Positions 35,422-45,456 are shown, numbered from the stretch's first letter. The stretch: DNA of 64,000 nucleotides from Priestia aryabhattai (GCF_023715685.1 NZ_JAMBOQ010000004.1:186001-250000), one strand, 5' to 3'. Program-made: numbers and translations. The notes: a model not told the origin generated them from the sequence alone.

Positions 35422-36786
35422 ATGTACGATTTAATTATTCGGGATGGTGCGATCGTGTTAGAAGATGAAATAGTAAAAGCGGACATAGGTATTAAAAAAG
35501 GAAAAATTGCAGAAATAGCGCCAGGTGTTAGCATACCAGCAAAAAAATACTTAGATGCTAAAGGAAAATACGTTCTGCCTGGAATGATTGATATTCACGT
35601 ACATTTTGATGAACCGAGCCGAGACCATTGGGAAGGGTTTGATTACGGTTCAGCATCTATGGCCGCAGGAGGCTGTACTACATACTTTGATATGCCTTTA
35701 AACGGCGTTCCTCCTACCGTAACAGAAGCAGCGCTGTGGGAAAAGAAAAAGCTGGCTGATCAAAAGTCGGTAGTGGATTACGGTTTATGGGGAGGGTTGG
35801 TTCCTGGCAATAAAGAAGAATTAGCCAAAATGGCTCATTCGGGTGTAATAGGTTTTAAAGCATTTATGTCAGAAGCCGGTTCTGAATTTGATTTCTCAGA
35901 TGACCTCACATTATACGAAGGAATGAAGGAAATTGCGAAACTAAACAAGGTGCTTGCCCTACATGCTGAAAGAAATGACTTAATACAAAAGCTTGAACAG
36001 GTTAAACAGAAGCAACAACAAACTGCTATTAAAGATTATTTAGAAACGCGACCTGTGTTAGCAGAAGTAAATGCAGTAAAGCAAGCGCTTGAGTACGGTG
36101 AAGAAACGGGATGTCCGCTTCACTTTGTACACATTAGCAGCTATGAAGCAGTGCAGCTTATTACGGAAGCAAAGAAGAATGGAATGAACGTTACGCTGGA
36201 AACTTGTCCGCATTATTTACTTTTTACAGAAGAAGACTTTGAAGAAATTGGCGTAACGGCTAAGTGTGCACCTCCTCTTCGTAGTAGGAGTCAAAAAGAA
36301 AAATTATGGGCTTGTATCGAATCAGAGGAAGTAGATATGATTTCTTCGGATCATTCTCCTTGCCCTATTGAATTAAAAACAGCTCATCAGAATGATTTAT
36401 TTAAAGTTTGGGGTGGGATATCAGGCGGTCAGTACTCTTTGCAAGCGATGATTAGTGAGGGAGCCATCAATAGAGGAATTTCTCTTTCTAACATTTCCAA
36501 GCTTGTATCAACCAATCCAGCTAAACGATTCGGTTTATATCCTAAAAAAGGAAGCATTTTGCTAGGGTCCGATGCAGATTTGGTTATCGTTGATCTGGAC
36601 CAAACTGAAAAAGTGACAAAAGAAGGAATGGTTTTCAAACATAAGCACAGTATATATGAAGGAATGGTATTTAACAGCGTTATTTTAACTACCATTACTA
36701 GAGGAACAATTGTATACAGTAGAGAAGAAGGTGTGTTTCCTCTTCACAAAGGGGAAATGGTAAACGGTGAATACGTAAAATTGTAG
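35422..36786 (+). CDS. Allantoinase
   Basis: Cyclic amidohydrolase hydrolysing allantoin to allantoate in purine catabolism. 454 aa. Metal site elements: DIHVHFDEP (His59, His61), carbamylated Lys in GFKAFMSEAG, LHAERND, FVHISSYE and the Asp in ISSDHSPCP. The residues around GSEFDFSDD and DHSPCP fit allantoinase rather than dihydropyrimidinase; similar to B. subtilis PucH. ATG with AAAGGAGAGTTTGATAA. Stand-alone; other puc genes are not in the window. An inverted repeat CTAAC/GTTAG (about 35281-35310) sits upstream but its role is unclear. Confidence 0.88.
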   Translation: MYDLIIRDGAIVLEDEIVKADIGIKKGKIAEIAPGVSIPAKKYLDAKGKYVLPGMIDIHVHFDEPSRDHWEGFDYGSASMAAGGCTTYFDMPLNGVPPTVTEAALWEKKKLADQKSVVDYGLWGGLVPGNKEELAKMAHSGVIGFKAFMSEAGSEFDFSDDLTLYEGMKEIAKLNKVLALHAERNDLIQKLEQVKQKQQQTAIKDYLETRPVLAEVNAVKQALEYGEETGCPLHFVHISSYEAVQLITEAKKNGMNVTLETCPHYLLFTEEDFEEIGVTAKCAPPLRSRSQKEKLWACIESEEVDMISSDHSPCPIELKTAHQNDLFKVWGGISGGQYSLQAMISEGAINRGISLSNISKLVSTNPAKRFGLYPKKGSILLGSDADLVIVDLDQTEKVTKEGMVFKHKHSIYEGMVFNSVILTTITRGTIVYSREEGVFPLHKGEMVNGEYVKL

Positions 36787-36795
36787 GTATAGTGC

Positions 36796-36834
36796 AAAAA
36801 GAGGTAAAAAATAAATCTTTTATCTCTTTTTTTA
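36796..36834 (+). terminator. Terminator of allantoinase gene
   Basis: AAAAAGAGGTAAAA pairs with TTTTATCTCTTTTT (one wobble), T-run. Confidence 0.75.
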
Positions 36835-37314
36835 CATAAAAAAATGAGATGACTTATATTAAGGTTACTACATAGAGGAAAAAAAGAATATCTACTATAA
36901 CAAAAGAAACATTTTTAAAGAGGTTTTTATTATTCTGAAAAAGTATATTTCTGGTTGAGGGAAGCATAATGAAAAAATAATAAAGCCTTTCTTTTAATAT
37001 ACAGAAAAAATTCCTAAAAAGAAAAATATTATCTGGTTGTATGAAAAGTAGATAATCAGATGCTTTGTAATCAAAGGTTTTGTATAAAAAAATTTTCAAA
37101 AAGATATTTCAAGAAAAGAAATCTTGGTTTAAAGCTTTTTATAGGTGCAATTTTATAATGAAAAATCGTATTTTATGCACTCATTGTAAAATTCTGATAT
37201 TGACAGAATCATTTTATAAGAATAAAATTTTCTTGTTTCTATTTTTTTATATCATCATAATTTTTTGACAGTTTTGTCTATGATGGTTTACGGTTGAAAG
37301 AGAGGTTAAGGAAT
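36835..37314. other. 480-bp AT-rich intergenic region before the peptide transporter
   Basis: Extremely AT-rich. Only low-complexity, Lys/Phe/Ile-rich frames without binding sites are present, so no gene is called. A TTGACA at 37265-37270 has no good -10 at standard distance. Confidence 0.5.
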
Positions 37315-38805
37315 ATGTCGGTAGAGAGAGAAAAAGTGTATGAAACAGTTCCTCAAAAAGGATTCTTCGGACATCCTAAAGGGTTATTTACCTTGTTCTT
37401 TACAGAATTCTGGGAGCGTTTTTCATACTATGGAATGCGTGCGCTACTTGTATTGTACATGTACGATACAATTGCAAATGGTGGATTAGAAATGGAACAA
37501 GGAACCGCTTTAGCGATCTTTTCTATTTATGGTTCCCTTGTTTATATGTCTGGAATTATTGGCGGTTGGATTGCAGACCGCATTTTAGGTACATCTAATA
37601 CGGTGTTTTACGGCGGTATATTTATTATGCTGGGACATTTAGTGCTGGCATTGCCAGCAGGTGTAACAGCGCTGTTTATTTCAATGTTCTTGATTATCAT
37701 TGGAACAGGTTTATTAAAACCAAACGTTTCGAGCGTTGTGGGCGATATGTATAGTCCGACTGATAACCGTCGAGATGCTGGATTTAGTATCTTCTATATG
37801 GGTGTAAATGCAGGGGCATTTATCGCACCGCTAGTTGTTTCAACAGTAGGAGAAAAATATAACTATCATTTAGGTTTTGGAATCGCAGCAGTAGGAATGC
37901 TTTTAGGTCTAATTGTATTTATGGCTACACGAGGTAAAACCCTAGGTCGTGCAGGTAGACAAGTTCCAAATCCTTTAAAACCAGAAGAACGCAAAAAAGT
38001 ATTTGGTACTATTGCACTTGTTGCAGTTGTACTTGCAATCTTTATTGTACTGACTTCTTTAGCGGGCATTTTAACCGTTGAAGGCGTGATTTTATTTGTA
38101 AGTATCTTAGCGATTGTTATTCCCATTATTTACTTTGTTGTTATGTATAAGAGTCCTAAGACAACAGCTGATGAGCGTTCACGCGTATTAGCTTATATCC
38201 CTCTTTTTATTTCTGGAGTAATGTTCTGGGCGATTCAAGAGCAGGGGTCAACAATTTTAGCAACGTATGCAAAAGATCATACACAGCTAACGTATGGCGG
38301 CTTTAAAATTCCAGTTGGTTGGTTCCAATCGTTAAATCCGTTATTCATTATTATATTTGCGCCAGTTTTTGCAGCGCTTTGGGTAAAATTAGGAAACAGA
38401 CAGCCTTCTACACCAAAGAAGTTTTCATTAGGACTTTTATTTGCAGGGCTTTCTTTCCTTGTCATGGTTATTCCGGCTAGTATTCATGGAAATGAAACAT
38501 TAGCGAGCCCGCTATGGCTAGTGCTAAGCTTCTTCTTAGTTGTAGTTGGAGAGCTTTGTTTATCACCAGTAGGGTTATCAACTACAACAAAACTAGCACC
38601 TGCAGCGTTTTCTGCTCAAACGATGAGTTTATGGTTCTTAACAAGCGCAGCGGCGCAGGCAATCAATGCTCAGCTTGTTCAATATTATGAAAACATTTCG
38701 CAAGTTGTTTATTTCGCTGCATTGGGCGGAGTGTCGGTCATTTTAGGTGTAATTGTGCTAATGATTTCGCCCAAAATTCAGCGTTTAATGAAAGGTGTTC
38801 AATAA
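37315..38805 (+). CDS. POT-family di/tripeptide:H+ symporter
   Basis: 496-aa proton-coupled oligopeptide transporter (PTR2/POT). Signature FFTEFWERFSYYGMRALLVLYM contains the ExxER motif for proton coupling; further FSIFYMGVNAGAFIAPLVV and a C-terminal LWFLTSAAAQAIN. About 14 membrane helices. ATG 37315 with GAGGTTAAGGAAT; the in-frame ATG at 37294 lacks a site. Comparable to DtpT/YclF proteins. Monocistronic. Confidence 0.9.
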   Translation: MSVEREKVYETVPQKGFFGHPKGLFTLFFTEFWERFSYYGMRALLVLYMYDTIANGGLEMEQGTALAIFSIYGSLVYMSGIIGGWIADRILGTSNTVFYGGIFIMLGHLVLALPAGVTALFISMFLIIIGTGLLKPNVSSVVGDMYSPTDNRRDAGFSIFYMGVNAGAFIAPLVVSTVGEKYNYHLGFGIAAVGMLLGLIVFMATRGKTLGRAGRQVPNPLKPEERKKVFGTIALVAVVLAIFIVLTSLAGILTVEGVILFVSILAIVIPIIYFVVMYKSPKTTADERSRVLAYIPLFISGVMFWAIQEQGSTILATYAKDHTQLTYGGFKIPVGWFQSLNPLFIIIFAPVFAALWVKLGNRQPSTPKKFSLGLLFAGLSFLVMVIPASIHGNETLASPLWLVLSFFLVVVGELCLSPVGLSTTTKLAPAAFSAQTMSLWFLTSAAAQAINAQLVQYYENISQVVYFAALGGVSVILGVIVLMISPKIQRLMKGVQ

Positions 38806-38808
38806 GAG

Positions 38809-38834
38809 AAACCGTCCTCAAGGACGGTTTTTTT
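38809..38834. terminator. Terminator between transporter and 38833-39237 gene
   Basis: AAACCGTCC/GGACGGTTT with loop TCAA, T-run; convergent genes. Confidence 0.85.
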
Positions 38835-39237
38835 ATGATTTATTTGAAAAAATATTCATGAAGGAGGCATAGGTCTGATCATCTTCACCCTCGTAGAACG
38901 CAAGGTTTAAAAGTCTGTTAAGTTCGTTTGTTGATTTTTCAGTTTCTGCAATAATTTGATGCATATGAGCAATTTTAGACATCGATCCGTTTGCATGAGC
39001 ATTTTTGATTTGATTTAATGTTAAATGAAGCGATAAGACCTCTCGGCGAAGAGCTTGTCTTAATTCAGAGGAAGCAGGGATAAAAAAACGTTTATAAAAG
39101 TAACTTGCTTCTTCAAACACCAATTCTCCATTTTCTAGCTCTTTAGCCGCAATTTCTTTAATCTCTTGATCGTCTAATCGACTGGATGCTTCTTCGATAA
39201 GAAATCCAAAAATAATAGCTGTATCTGGTTTTAACAT
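38833..39237 (-). CDS. Hypothetical acidic helical protein
   Basis: 134 aa; ATG 39237 chosen for its GGAGGGTATTGT site, while the longer frame to 39309 has none. Starts MLKPDTAIIFGFLIEEASSR; mostly helical and acidic, without signal or membrane segments. No family recognised. Confidence 0.65.
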   Translation of the reverse strand: MLKPDTAIIFGFLIEEASSRLDDQEIKEIAAKELENGELVFEEASYFYKRFFIPASSELRQALRREVLSLHLTLNQIKNAHANGSMSKIAHMHQIIAETEKSTNELNRLLNLAFYEGEDDQTYASFMNIFSNKS

Positions 39238-39557
39238 ACAATACCCTCCATTATTATAAAAAAGAACTATGTAGTTTATATGTATAGATAGAAAGGAAAG
39301 AATATTCATAGTAATTCACTAATCAGCATAGACAAAAAAATAAAAAATATTCTTTTATATGTAAGCTAAAATTATTTTAAAATAAATTTTTTATAATTAA
39401 ACATTTTTTCCATATTAAAGGATTATTTTGGCTTTCAAAAAGAAATGAATAGAATAAAGAGGGTTCTTAGTACCTATATAAAAAGAAAATTTATAAAAGA
39501 TAATAAATTCAGAAATTTATACCTCTTTATAACTAAAAAATTGCTCTACTAAAATAG

Positions 39558-39586
39558 TTGACAGCAGAAATAGATAGGCATAAAAT
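39558..39586 (+). promoter_or_regulatory. Predicted sigma-A promoter of the malic enzyme gene
   Basis: TTGACA (39558-39563), 17-bp spacer, TAAAAT (39581-39586): near-consensus. Confidence 0.75.
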
Positions 39587-39690
39587 ATACTATTGTCAAA
39601 TGAATTAGCAAGCTATTCATAAAAAGTTAACGGACATTTGAATAATATGAGTAATATCCATATAAGGTATTAATTACTTAAATCTAACCA

Positions 39691-39713
39691 ACTTGTATGC
39701 TTGTCATACAAGT
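39691..39713 (+). promoter_or_regulatory. Hairpin just upstream of the malic enzyme ribosome binding site
   Basis: Perfect 9-bp stem ACTTGTATG/CATACAAGT around loop CTTGT, ending 5-6 nt before AGAAAGGAAG. No T-run, so not a terminator; possible translation control or mRNA stabiliser. Confidence 0.5.
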
Positions 39714-39735
39714 CTACAGAAAGGAAGATAGTCGT

Positions 39736-41445
39736 ATGCGCAACGTATTTTTTGCAGATAATGAAACAATTGAAACGACTTTACGTGGGAAAGAAATTTT
39801 AGGAGCTCCAATGTTAAACAAAGGAGTAGCTTTTACAAAAGAAGAGCGTAAAACGTTAGGATTAGAAGGTTTACTTCCTCCAATGACTTTAACTTTAGAT
39901 GAGCAAGCAAAACGTGCATATGAGCAATTTTTAGCTCAGGCAGATAACCTTGGTAAGAATGTGTATTTAAACGATTTACAGAACCGTAATGCTGTATTAT
40001 TTTATCGTTTATTGCAAGATCACTTAAAAGAAATGCTTCCGGTTGTTTATACACCAACAGTTGGACAAGCAATCCAAGAATACAGCCACGAATATCGCCG
40101 TCCGGGTGGCGTATACTTGTCAATCGATAATGTAGAAGGCATTGAAGAAGCTCTTAAAAATATCGATGCAAATAGTGAAGACATTGATTTAATGGTTATT
40201 ACAGATTCAGAAAGTATTTTAGGAATTGGTGACTGGGGCGTTGGTGGTATTAATATTGCTATCGGTAAATTAGCGGTATACACAGCTGCAGCAGGAATTG
40301 ATCCAAGCAGAGTACTTCCAGTTGTTCTTGATGTAGGAACAAACAATGACAAATTATTAAATGATCCTTTATATATCGGAAACCGTCATGAACGTATCCG
40401 CGGTGAGCGCTATGATCATTTCGTAGATCAATTCATTTCAAAATCTCTTGAAATATTCCCTAATGCACTGTTACACTGGGAAGATTTCGGTAATGTAAAT
40501 GCTCGTAACATTATTAACAAGTACGGAAAAGAAATTCTAACGTTTAATGATGATATTCAAGGAACAGGTGCCGTAACGCTTGCCGCTATTTTCTCAGCAG
40601 TTCAAGTGTCTAAAATGCCACTTCGTGACCACCGTGTTTTAATCTTCGGACCAGGTACAGCAGGTATCGGTATTGCAGATCAAGTACGTGATGCAATGGT
40701 ATTAGACGGGATCACAGAAGAAGAAGCATACAAAAACTTCTGGGCAGTCGATTTCCGAGGCCTTTTAACAGATGACATGGACGACTTATTAGGTTTCCAA
40801 ACGCCTTATGCACGAAAAGCAGAAGAAGTGAAGGACTGGAACCGTGAAGAAGACAAAATTTCTCTTTTAGAAGTTGTCAGACAAATTAAGCCGACAATCT
40901 TAATTGGTACGTCTGGTGTAGCAGGCGCATTCTCAGAAGAAATCGTAAAAGAAATGGCGAAGCATGTAGAACGCCCAGCTATTTTACCAATGTCAAATCC
41001 AACTCCGCTTGCGGAAGCTACTCCTGAAAACTTATTAAATTGGACAGAAGGAAAAGCACTTGTAGCGACTGGAAGTCCGTTTGAACCAGTTAAATACGAT
41101 GGTGTGGAATATGAAATTGGTCAATCTAATAATGCTTTTGTTTTCCCAGGTCTTGGTCTTGGATCAATCGTGGTAAAAGCAGAAGTTATTACAGACAGCA
41201 TGTTCGCAGCATGTGCACACGCTGTAGCTCAAATGGTAGACAGCAGCAAACCAGGTGCTTCATTACTACCACGCGTAGAAGAATTACGTGAAGTATCATA
41301 TAACGTTGCTTTAGCGGTTGCTAACGCAGCGATTAAAGATGGCGTTGCAAAAGAAGTTCCAGCAGATGTTAAAGCAGCAGTAAAAGCAGCAATGTGGGAA
41401 CCGAAATACAAAGAAATTAAAGCTCTAGAAACAGTAAATGCTTAA
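39736..41445 (+). CDS. NAD-dependent malic enzyme (MaeA/MalS/SfcA type)
   Basis: Oxidative decarboxylation of malate to pyruvate. 569 aa, the long malic-enzyme form. Motifs: [25 protein letters not shown] (active-site Tyr), [22 protein letters not shown] metal/malate segment, [28 protein letters not shown] and Rossmann [15 protein letters not shown] 39736 with GAAAGGAAGATAGTCGT; the ORF extension to 39697 overlaps the leader hairpin. A malate transporter gene follows after a terminator, so the two are functionally linked but separately transcribed or partly read through. Confidence 0.92.
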   Translation: MRNVFFADNETIETTLRGKEILGAPMLNKGVAFTKEERKTLGLEGLLPPMTLTLDEQAKRAYEQFLAQADNLGKNVYLNDLQNRNAVLFYRLLQDHLKEMLPVVYTPTVGQAIQEYSHEYRRPGGVYLSIDNVEGIEEALKNIDANSEDIDLMVITDSESILGIGDWGVGGINIAIGKLAVYTAAAGIDPSRVLPVVLDVGTNNDKLLNDPLYIGNRHERIRGERYDHFVDQFISKSLEIFPNALLHWEDFGNVNARNIINKYGKEILTFNDDIQGTGAVTLAAIFSAVQVSKMPLRDHRVLIFGPGTAGIGIADQVRDAMVLDGITEEEAYKNFWAVDFRGLLTDDMDDLLGFQTPYARKAEEVKDWNREEDKISLLEVVRQIKPTILIGTSGVAGAFSEEIVKEMAKHVERPAILPMSNPTPLAEATPENLLNWTEGKALVATGSPFEPVKYDGVEYEIGQSNNAFVFPGLGLGSIVVKAEVITDSMFAACAHAVAQMVDSSKPGASLLPRVEELREVSYNVALAVANAAIKDGVAKEVPADVKAAVKAAMWEPKYKEIKALETVNA

Positions 41446-41456
41446 TTTTTAGATAG

Positions 41457-41497
41457 AAAAAGCACAGCTTCCGAAAAAAGAAGCTGTGCTTTTTTTA
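41457..41497 (+). terminator. Terminator of malic enzyme gene
   Basis: Perfect 15-bp stem AAAAAGCACAGCTTC/GAAGCTGTGCTTTTT, 8-nt loop, T-run. Confidence 0.92.
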
Positions 41498-41588
41498 GTT
41501 ACAAAAAGAATTCTTAAGTTACATAACGTATATAGTTTTTTTAAAGTTGTATATGATTCTCTATATTAGAACCACAGGGGGTTATGAG

Positions 41589-42932
41589 ATGAATACAGCA
41601 CGTAAATTGGAAACGTTTACTCAAGATTCGCAGCCTAAAAATAAGGGGTTTTGGAACCGGGTCAACAATATTAAAGTAGGAGTTATTCCTCTACCGCTAT
41701 ATGTTTTACTTGCATTAATTGTATATGGTGCTGCCGTTTACAACGAGCTTCCTCCAGATATGATTGGCGGATTTGCGATTATTATGGTAATGGGAATGCT
41801 GCTTGGTGATTTAGGATTAAAAATTCCGATTTTAAAAGATATTGGCGGACCAGCTATTTTATCACTGCTTGTACCTTCCGTATTAGTTTTTTATAATGTT
41901 TTAAATCCCACGTCTATGGAAGCGGTAACAACTTTGATGAAAACATCAAACTTTTTATACCTTTATATTTCTTGTCTAGTAGCCGGAAGTATTCTTGGTA
42001 TGAACCGTAAAGTTTTAATTCAAGGCTTTACACGTATGTTCGTACCGCTTGTATTAGGTACGCTAGCCGCTGTAGCTGCAGGCGTAGCTGTTGGGATGTT
42101 ATTTGGTTACGGAGCAAAACATACATTTTTCTATATCGTTGTACCAATCATTGGAGGAGGGATTGGCGAAGGTATTTTACCGCTTTCACTTGCCTATTCT
42201 CAAATTTTAGGTAGTTCAGCAGAATCTTTTGTGTCGCAAATGATTCCAGCTGCTGTTATTGGAAACGTCGTTGCTATTGTATGTGCCGGCTTAATGAAAC
42301 GTCTAGGAGAGAAAAAGCCAGAACTAACAGGTAATGGAGTTCTTGTGAAGACAAAAGGTGGAGATGGCATCTCAGAAGATACAAATATCAAGAAACCAGT
42401 AGATTTCTCGTTAATGGGCGCAGGTCTTTTAATTGCATGTAGTTTCTTTATTTTCGGAGGCTTAGCACATAAGTTTTTAGGAATTCCAGGTCCAGTTTTA
42501 ATGATTGTAGCGGCAACGCTAGTCAAATGTTTACAAGTAATGCCTACTAAGATGGAGCAAGGTGCATACCATATGTATAAATTCATTTCTACGAGCTTAA
42601 CATGGCCGTTAATGGTAGGACTAGGAATTCTGTATATTCCTCTTGAAGATGTAGTGAAAATTGTTACACCAGGCTATGTAGTTGTATGTGCAGCAGTTGT
42701 TATCGCTATGGTAGCAACAGGTTATTTTGTAGGTAAAATGATGAAAATGCATCCTGTGGATGCTGCCATTGTAACCGGCTGTCACAGCGGTCTAGGAGGT
42801 ACGGGAGACGTAGCGATTTTATCAGCTTCCAACCGTATGTCACTTATGCCATTTGCTCAAGTAGCAACAAGACTTGGAGGCGCTTCCACTGTGATTTTAG
42901 CTACGCTTCTTATGAAGCTTTTGGGAGTATAA
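41589..42932 (+). CDS. maeN: 2-hydroxycarboxylate (malate) symporter, MaeN/CimH type
   Basis: 2HCT-family transporter taking up malate (and perhaps citrate) with Na+ or H+. 447 aa, about 11 helices. Family blocks: IGGFAIIMVMGMLLGDLG, the glycine motif PIIGGGIGEGILPLSLAYSQI and the second loop TGCHSGLGGTGDVAILSASNRMSLMPFAQ. Length equals B. subtilis MaeN (448 aa). Symbol rests on context with malic enzyme; CimH is the alternative. ATG 41589 with ACAGGGGGTT; the extension to 41547 has no site. Confidence 0.88.
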   Translation: MNTARKLETFTQDSQPKNKGFWNRVNNIKVGVIPLPLYVLLALIVYGAAVYNELPPDMIGGFAIIMVMGMLLGDLGLKIPILKDIGGPAILSLLVPSVLVFYNVLNPTSMEAVTTLMKTSNFLYLYISCLVAGSILGMNRKVLIQGFTRMFVPLVLGTLAAVAAGVAVGMLFGYGAKHTFFYIVVPIIGGGIGEGILPLSLAYSQILGSSAESFVSQMIPAAVIGNVVAIVCAGLMKRLGEKKPELTGNGVLVKTKGGDGISEDTNIKKPVDFSLMGAGLLIACSFFIFGGLAHKFLGIPGPVLMIVAATLVKCLQVMPTKMEQGAYHMYKFISTSLTWPLMVGLGILYIPLEDVVKIVTPGYVVVCAAVVIAMVATGYFVGKMMKMHPVDAAIVTGCHSGLGGTGDVAILSASNRMSLMPFAQVATRLGGASTVILATLLMKLLGV

Positions 42933-42941
42933 AAACAAAAC

Positions 42942-42977
42942 AAAAAAGCAGCTCGGTTCATACGAGCTGCTTTTTTT
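42942..42977. terminator. Bidirectional terminator maeN / HAD phosphatase
   Basis: Perfect 14-bp stem AAAAAAGCAGCTCG/CGAGCTGCTTTTTT, loop GTTCATA, flanked by A and T runs between convergent genes. Confidence 0.92.
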
Positions 42978-42980
42978 GTG

Positions 42981-43802
42981 TTATGAAATGCTAACAGGTT
43001 TTAAGATAAATTCTTCCACAACTTTTGCCACACCGTCGTTCATGTTTGTATCTGTTACGTGGTTGGCTTTTTCTTTAATATCTTCAGGAGCATTTCCCAT
43101 TGCCACGCCAAGCCCAGCAAATTCAATCATGGCAAGATCATTATAACTGTCGCCAATGGCAATCACTTCATCGCGTGTAATGCCAAGCTGTTGAATTAAT
43201 AAATGTAGACTTGTCCCTTTTGTGACACCTTCTTCTGTAAATTCAAGGAAGTATGGTTTAGAACGCATTACGCTTAGCTCTCCTTGAAGCTGCTTTTGAA
43301 GTTTCTTTTCAACATGAACCAGCTTTTCCGGTTCTGCAAGCATTAGTACTTTTACAACAGGTTCTGTAACGGCATCAGCAAAGGATGAAACAACACGGAT
43401 CGGCAGACCTGTAATGTCACTTTCAATATCCGTAAATTTATTTTCTACTTCGGTTATAATTTCATTTCCAACGTACGTATGAATTAAAACGCCTTCATCG
43501 CGGCTAATATCGTCCAGACGTGCAACGATGCGCGGAGATAATGTACTGCTAAATAGCTCTTCATTTGTTAGGCAATTAATGATTTTTGCCCCATTAAACG
43601 ATAAAATAAAGCTTCCGTACTTTTCTAACTCTAGCTCTTTCGCGATGTGAACCATTCCGTAAGTTGGTCGTCCAGAAGCAAGTACAACTTTTACTCCTGA
43701 TTCTTGCGCATTCATTAATGCTTCTTTCGTACGCGGAGAAATAGTGTGATCATCGCATAATAGTGTATCGTCCAAATCTAAAACAATCATTTTGTAAGGC
43801 AT
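42981..43802 (-). CDS. HAD-superfamily Cof-type sugar/phosphate phosphatase
   Basis: 273 aa, HAD IIB subfamily. Motif I VLDLDDTLL (nucleophile Asp), motif II LASGRP, motif III Lys in EEGVTKGTSL, motif IV IAIGDSYNDLAMIEFAGLGVAMGNAPE. All catalytic residues are intact. ATG 43802 with GAAGGGAACTTACAAAT. Dephosphorylates small phosphometabolites; substrate unknown. Similar to YxeH/YidA-type Cof proteins. Confidence 0.88.
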   Translation of the reverse strand: MPYKMIVLDLDDTLLCDDHTISPRTKEALMNAQESGVKVVLASGRPTYGMVHIAKELELEKYGSFILSFNGAKIINCLTNEELFSSTLSPRIVARLDDISRDEGVLIHTYVGNEIITEVENKFTDIESDITGLPIRVVSSFADAVTEPVVKVLMLAEPEKLVHVEKKLQKQLQGELSVMRSKPYFLEFTEEGVTKGTSLHLLIQQLGITRDEVIAIGDSYNDLAMIEFAGLGVAMGNAPEDIKEKANHVTDTNMNDGVAKVVEEFILKPVSIS

Positions 43803-43942
43803 ATTTGTAAGTTCCCTTCTTCTACTAGACTCATATCTTCATATGGTACTATAAAAAAACGCTGGATTCAATTTAATGATTTTTCGAAAAAAATGAGAGG
43901 CTTGCGTATACTTTGTTTGAACTCCTAGTAAGAAGATAAAAC

Positions 43943-44282
43943 AAAGAGATTGAGACATAACTAAATCAATCCAATCTAAAGACGAACAAATAGGATAAAT
44001 GAGCTAGTATGGATCACTTGTTACACCGCTGTTGATTTCCGTGCAAGGCTTCGCTTTCCGCGGGCGGCCGATGAGCCTCCTCGTCGCTTGCGCTCCGGCG
44101 GGGTCTCATCTGTTCTGCTTTTCCCGCAGGAGTCTTCGCCTTGCCCTCCAATCAACAGCTAGAAGCAACTAAACACATGAAAGCTACGTTCACCACGATA
44201 ACGAAAAAATACGAACTATTAATCGGTAATTTCGATCATTAGTTCGTATTTGCTTCGACTAAAACACTTTTGTCCCAGCCTC
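43943..44282 (-). repeat. Dispersed ~340-bp element, copy 1
   Basis: Inverted copy of 54441-54793. In element orientation (minus strand) it starts GAGGCTGGGACAAAAG five bases after the stop of the CmoO-like gene and ends TGTCTCAATCTC. It holds a terminator hairpin, then a GC-rich core with CTGTTGATT...AATCAACAG outer arms and GACTCCTGCGGG / CCCGCcGGAG inner arms. GC content is far above the flanks. No ORF of note. Similar GC-rich intergenic repeats are known to recur in Bacillaceae genomes, with no assigned function. Confidence 0.88.
44204..44249 (-). terminator. Terminator hairpin inside element copy 1
   Basis: On the minus strand ATACGAACTAATGATCG pairs with CGATTAATAGTTCGTAT (one mismatch, one G-U), loop AAATTAC, followed by six T. 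It would end the CmoO-like transcript. Confidence 0.8.
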
Positions 44283-44286
44283 TTGA

Positions 44287-45312
44287 TTAGTAAGCAGCTA
44301 GAGTTTGATTAGTTTTCTGCGCATCTCCTTCATTGAATGCTTCTTTTAAAAGCGTATAAGATCGCTTTTTTTGTTCGAAATCTTGAATAGCAGTAAGAAT
44401 GATAAATTCATTAACAGAAAACGCCTGTTTCAAAGCTTGGAGCTTTTGACGAACGGTTTCTTTTGTACCGTATATAACGTTTGCTTCTTTTTCTTCAATT
44501 CGATAGCTTTCTTTGGACTGCTGACCAAATTCTTCAGCTTTTTCTTTGGAGCCTAATGTAACGGACTTACCATTTTGTAAGTATACTTTAAATATTTTTG
44601 TGCTGGATGCTAATGCTTTTGCCTCTTCTGAAGTATCCGCTACGATGACGGAAAGCGCAACGACAAGCGTGCGTGCATGAGATAAAACGTGCTGATTATA
44701 GACAGAAACCGCTTCTTCTAGCACTTTTTGCTCACCATTAATGAATTGAGCAAATACATATGGAAGGTTTAATGAAGCCGCAAGCTCTGCGCTTGAAGCA
44801 CTTGCTCCCAGTAAAAACATATCTGCTGATTTTTCCGGCCTTGGATAGGCTTTTAAACCATAAAGCGGGTGATCTTCTGGCAGCGTATCGTTTAGATGTT
44901 GTTTAAGTTCTATCAGTTTGTCTGTTAAGGACTTAGTGGGCTGAGAGTTTTGTTGCAAGGCTTGAGTAGAATGAGGTAGTCCTCCTGGTGCTCTACCGAT
45001 TCCAAGATCGATGCGATTTGGAGATAATGAGGCTAAAACATTAAAATTTTCTGCTACTTTATAAGGGCTGTAGTGCTGAAGCATAACACCCCCTGAACCA
45101 ATACGGATATGATGAGTTTTAGCGAGCAGGTGAGAAATTAACACTTCAGGTGATGATCCTACAACATGCTCAGAGTCATGATGCTCCGCTACCCAAAAGC
45201 GATGGTAACCAAGTTCTTCTGCTAGCTGAGCTAATTGAATGGTATGCTGAAATGCATCTTCAGCACGCTCACCTTCATAACGTGGGCTTTGATCTAAAAT
45301 ACTTAATTTCAC
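44287..45312 (-). CDS. Luciferase-like flavin monooxygenase, CmoO (YtmO)-like
   Basis: Bacterial-luciferase-family (LLM) FMN-dependent monooxygenase, 341 aa. Typical start KLSILDQSPRYEGE, then FWVAEHHDSEHVVGSSPEVLISHLL, IRIGSGGVMLQHYSPYKVAENF and DLGIGRAPGG. Similar to B. subtilis YtmO/YceB proteins; with cmoJ, cmoI, snaA and ribR nearby a role in oxidative cleavage of S-modified cysteines is likely. GTG 45312 is chosen: AAGGAG lies 8 nt upstream, while GTG 45321 overlaps that site. In B. subtilis ytmO is inside the operon; here it is divergent. Needs reduced flavin, possibly from the neighbouring reductase. Confidence 0.85.
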   Translation of the reverse strand: MKLSILDQSPRYEGERAEDAFQHTIQLAQLAEELGYHRFWVAEHHDSEHVVGSSPEVLISHLLAKTHHIRIGSGGVMLQHYSPYKVAENFNVLASLSPNRIDLGIGRAPGGLPHSTQALQQNSQPTKSLTDKLIELKQHLNDTLPEDHPLYGLKAYPRPEKSADMFLLGASASSAELAASLNLPYVFAQFINGEQKVLEEAVSVYNQHVLSHARTLVVALSVIVADTSEEAKALASSTKIFKVYLQNGKSVTLGSKEKAEEFGQQSKESYRIEEKEANVIYGTKETVRQKLQALKQAFSVNEFIILTAIQDFEQKKRSYTLLKEAFNEGDAQKTNQTLAAY

Positions 45313-45427
45313 TGAAAACACTCCTTAAAGTTGATAAAAAAGGTAAGAATAATTGGGATTAATTTTAGCAAAGGGTTTTCCAGATGAAAAGAGTTTTTTA
45401 AAAGAAAAATATTTTTTGTAAAATAAG

Positions 45428-45456
45428 TTGACTTTGCCATTTTGAGGCTATATAGT
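45428..45456 (+). promoter_or_regulatory. Promoter A of the cmo/tcy operon
   Basis: TTGACT (45428-45433), 17-bp spacer, TATAGT (45451-45456). Matches promoter B upstream of ribR in spacing and surrounding bases. Confidence 0.7.

Larger units (their letters stand above)
39238..39735 (+). other. Intergenic/leader region of the malic enzyme gene
   Basis: About 500 bp, AT-rich, no ORF. It holds the promoter at 39558-39586 and a leader hairpin at 39691-39713 (listed separately). The transcribed leader would be about 145 nt, long for an ordinary gene. Confidence 0.55.

Noticed and set aside
37080..37268. 62-codon ORF rich in Lys, Phe and Ile before the peptide transporter gene
   Set aside because: Low-complexity composition that follows from AT-rich DNA, no ribosome binding site, overlaps the likely promoter region.
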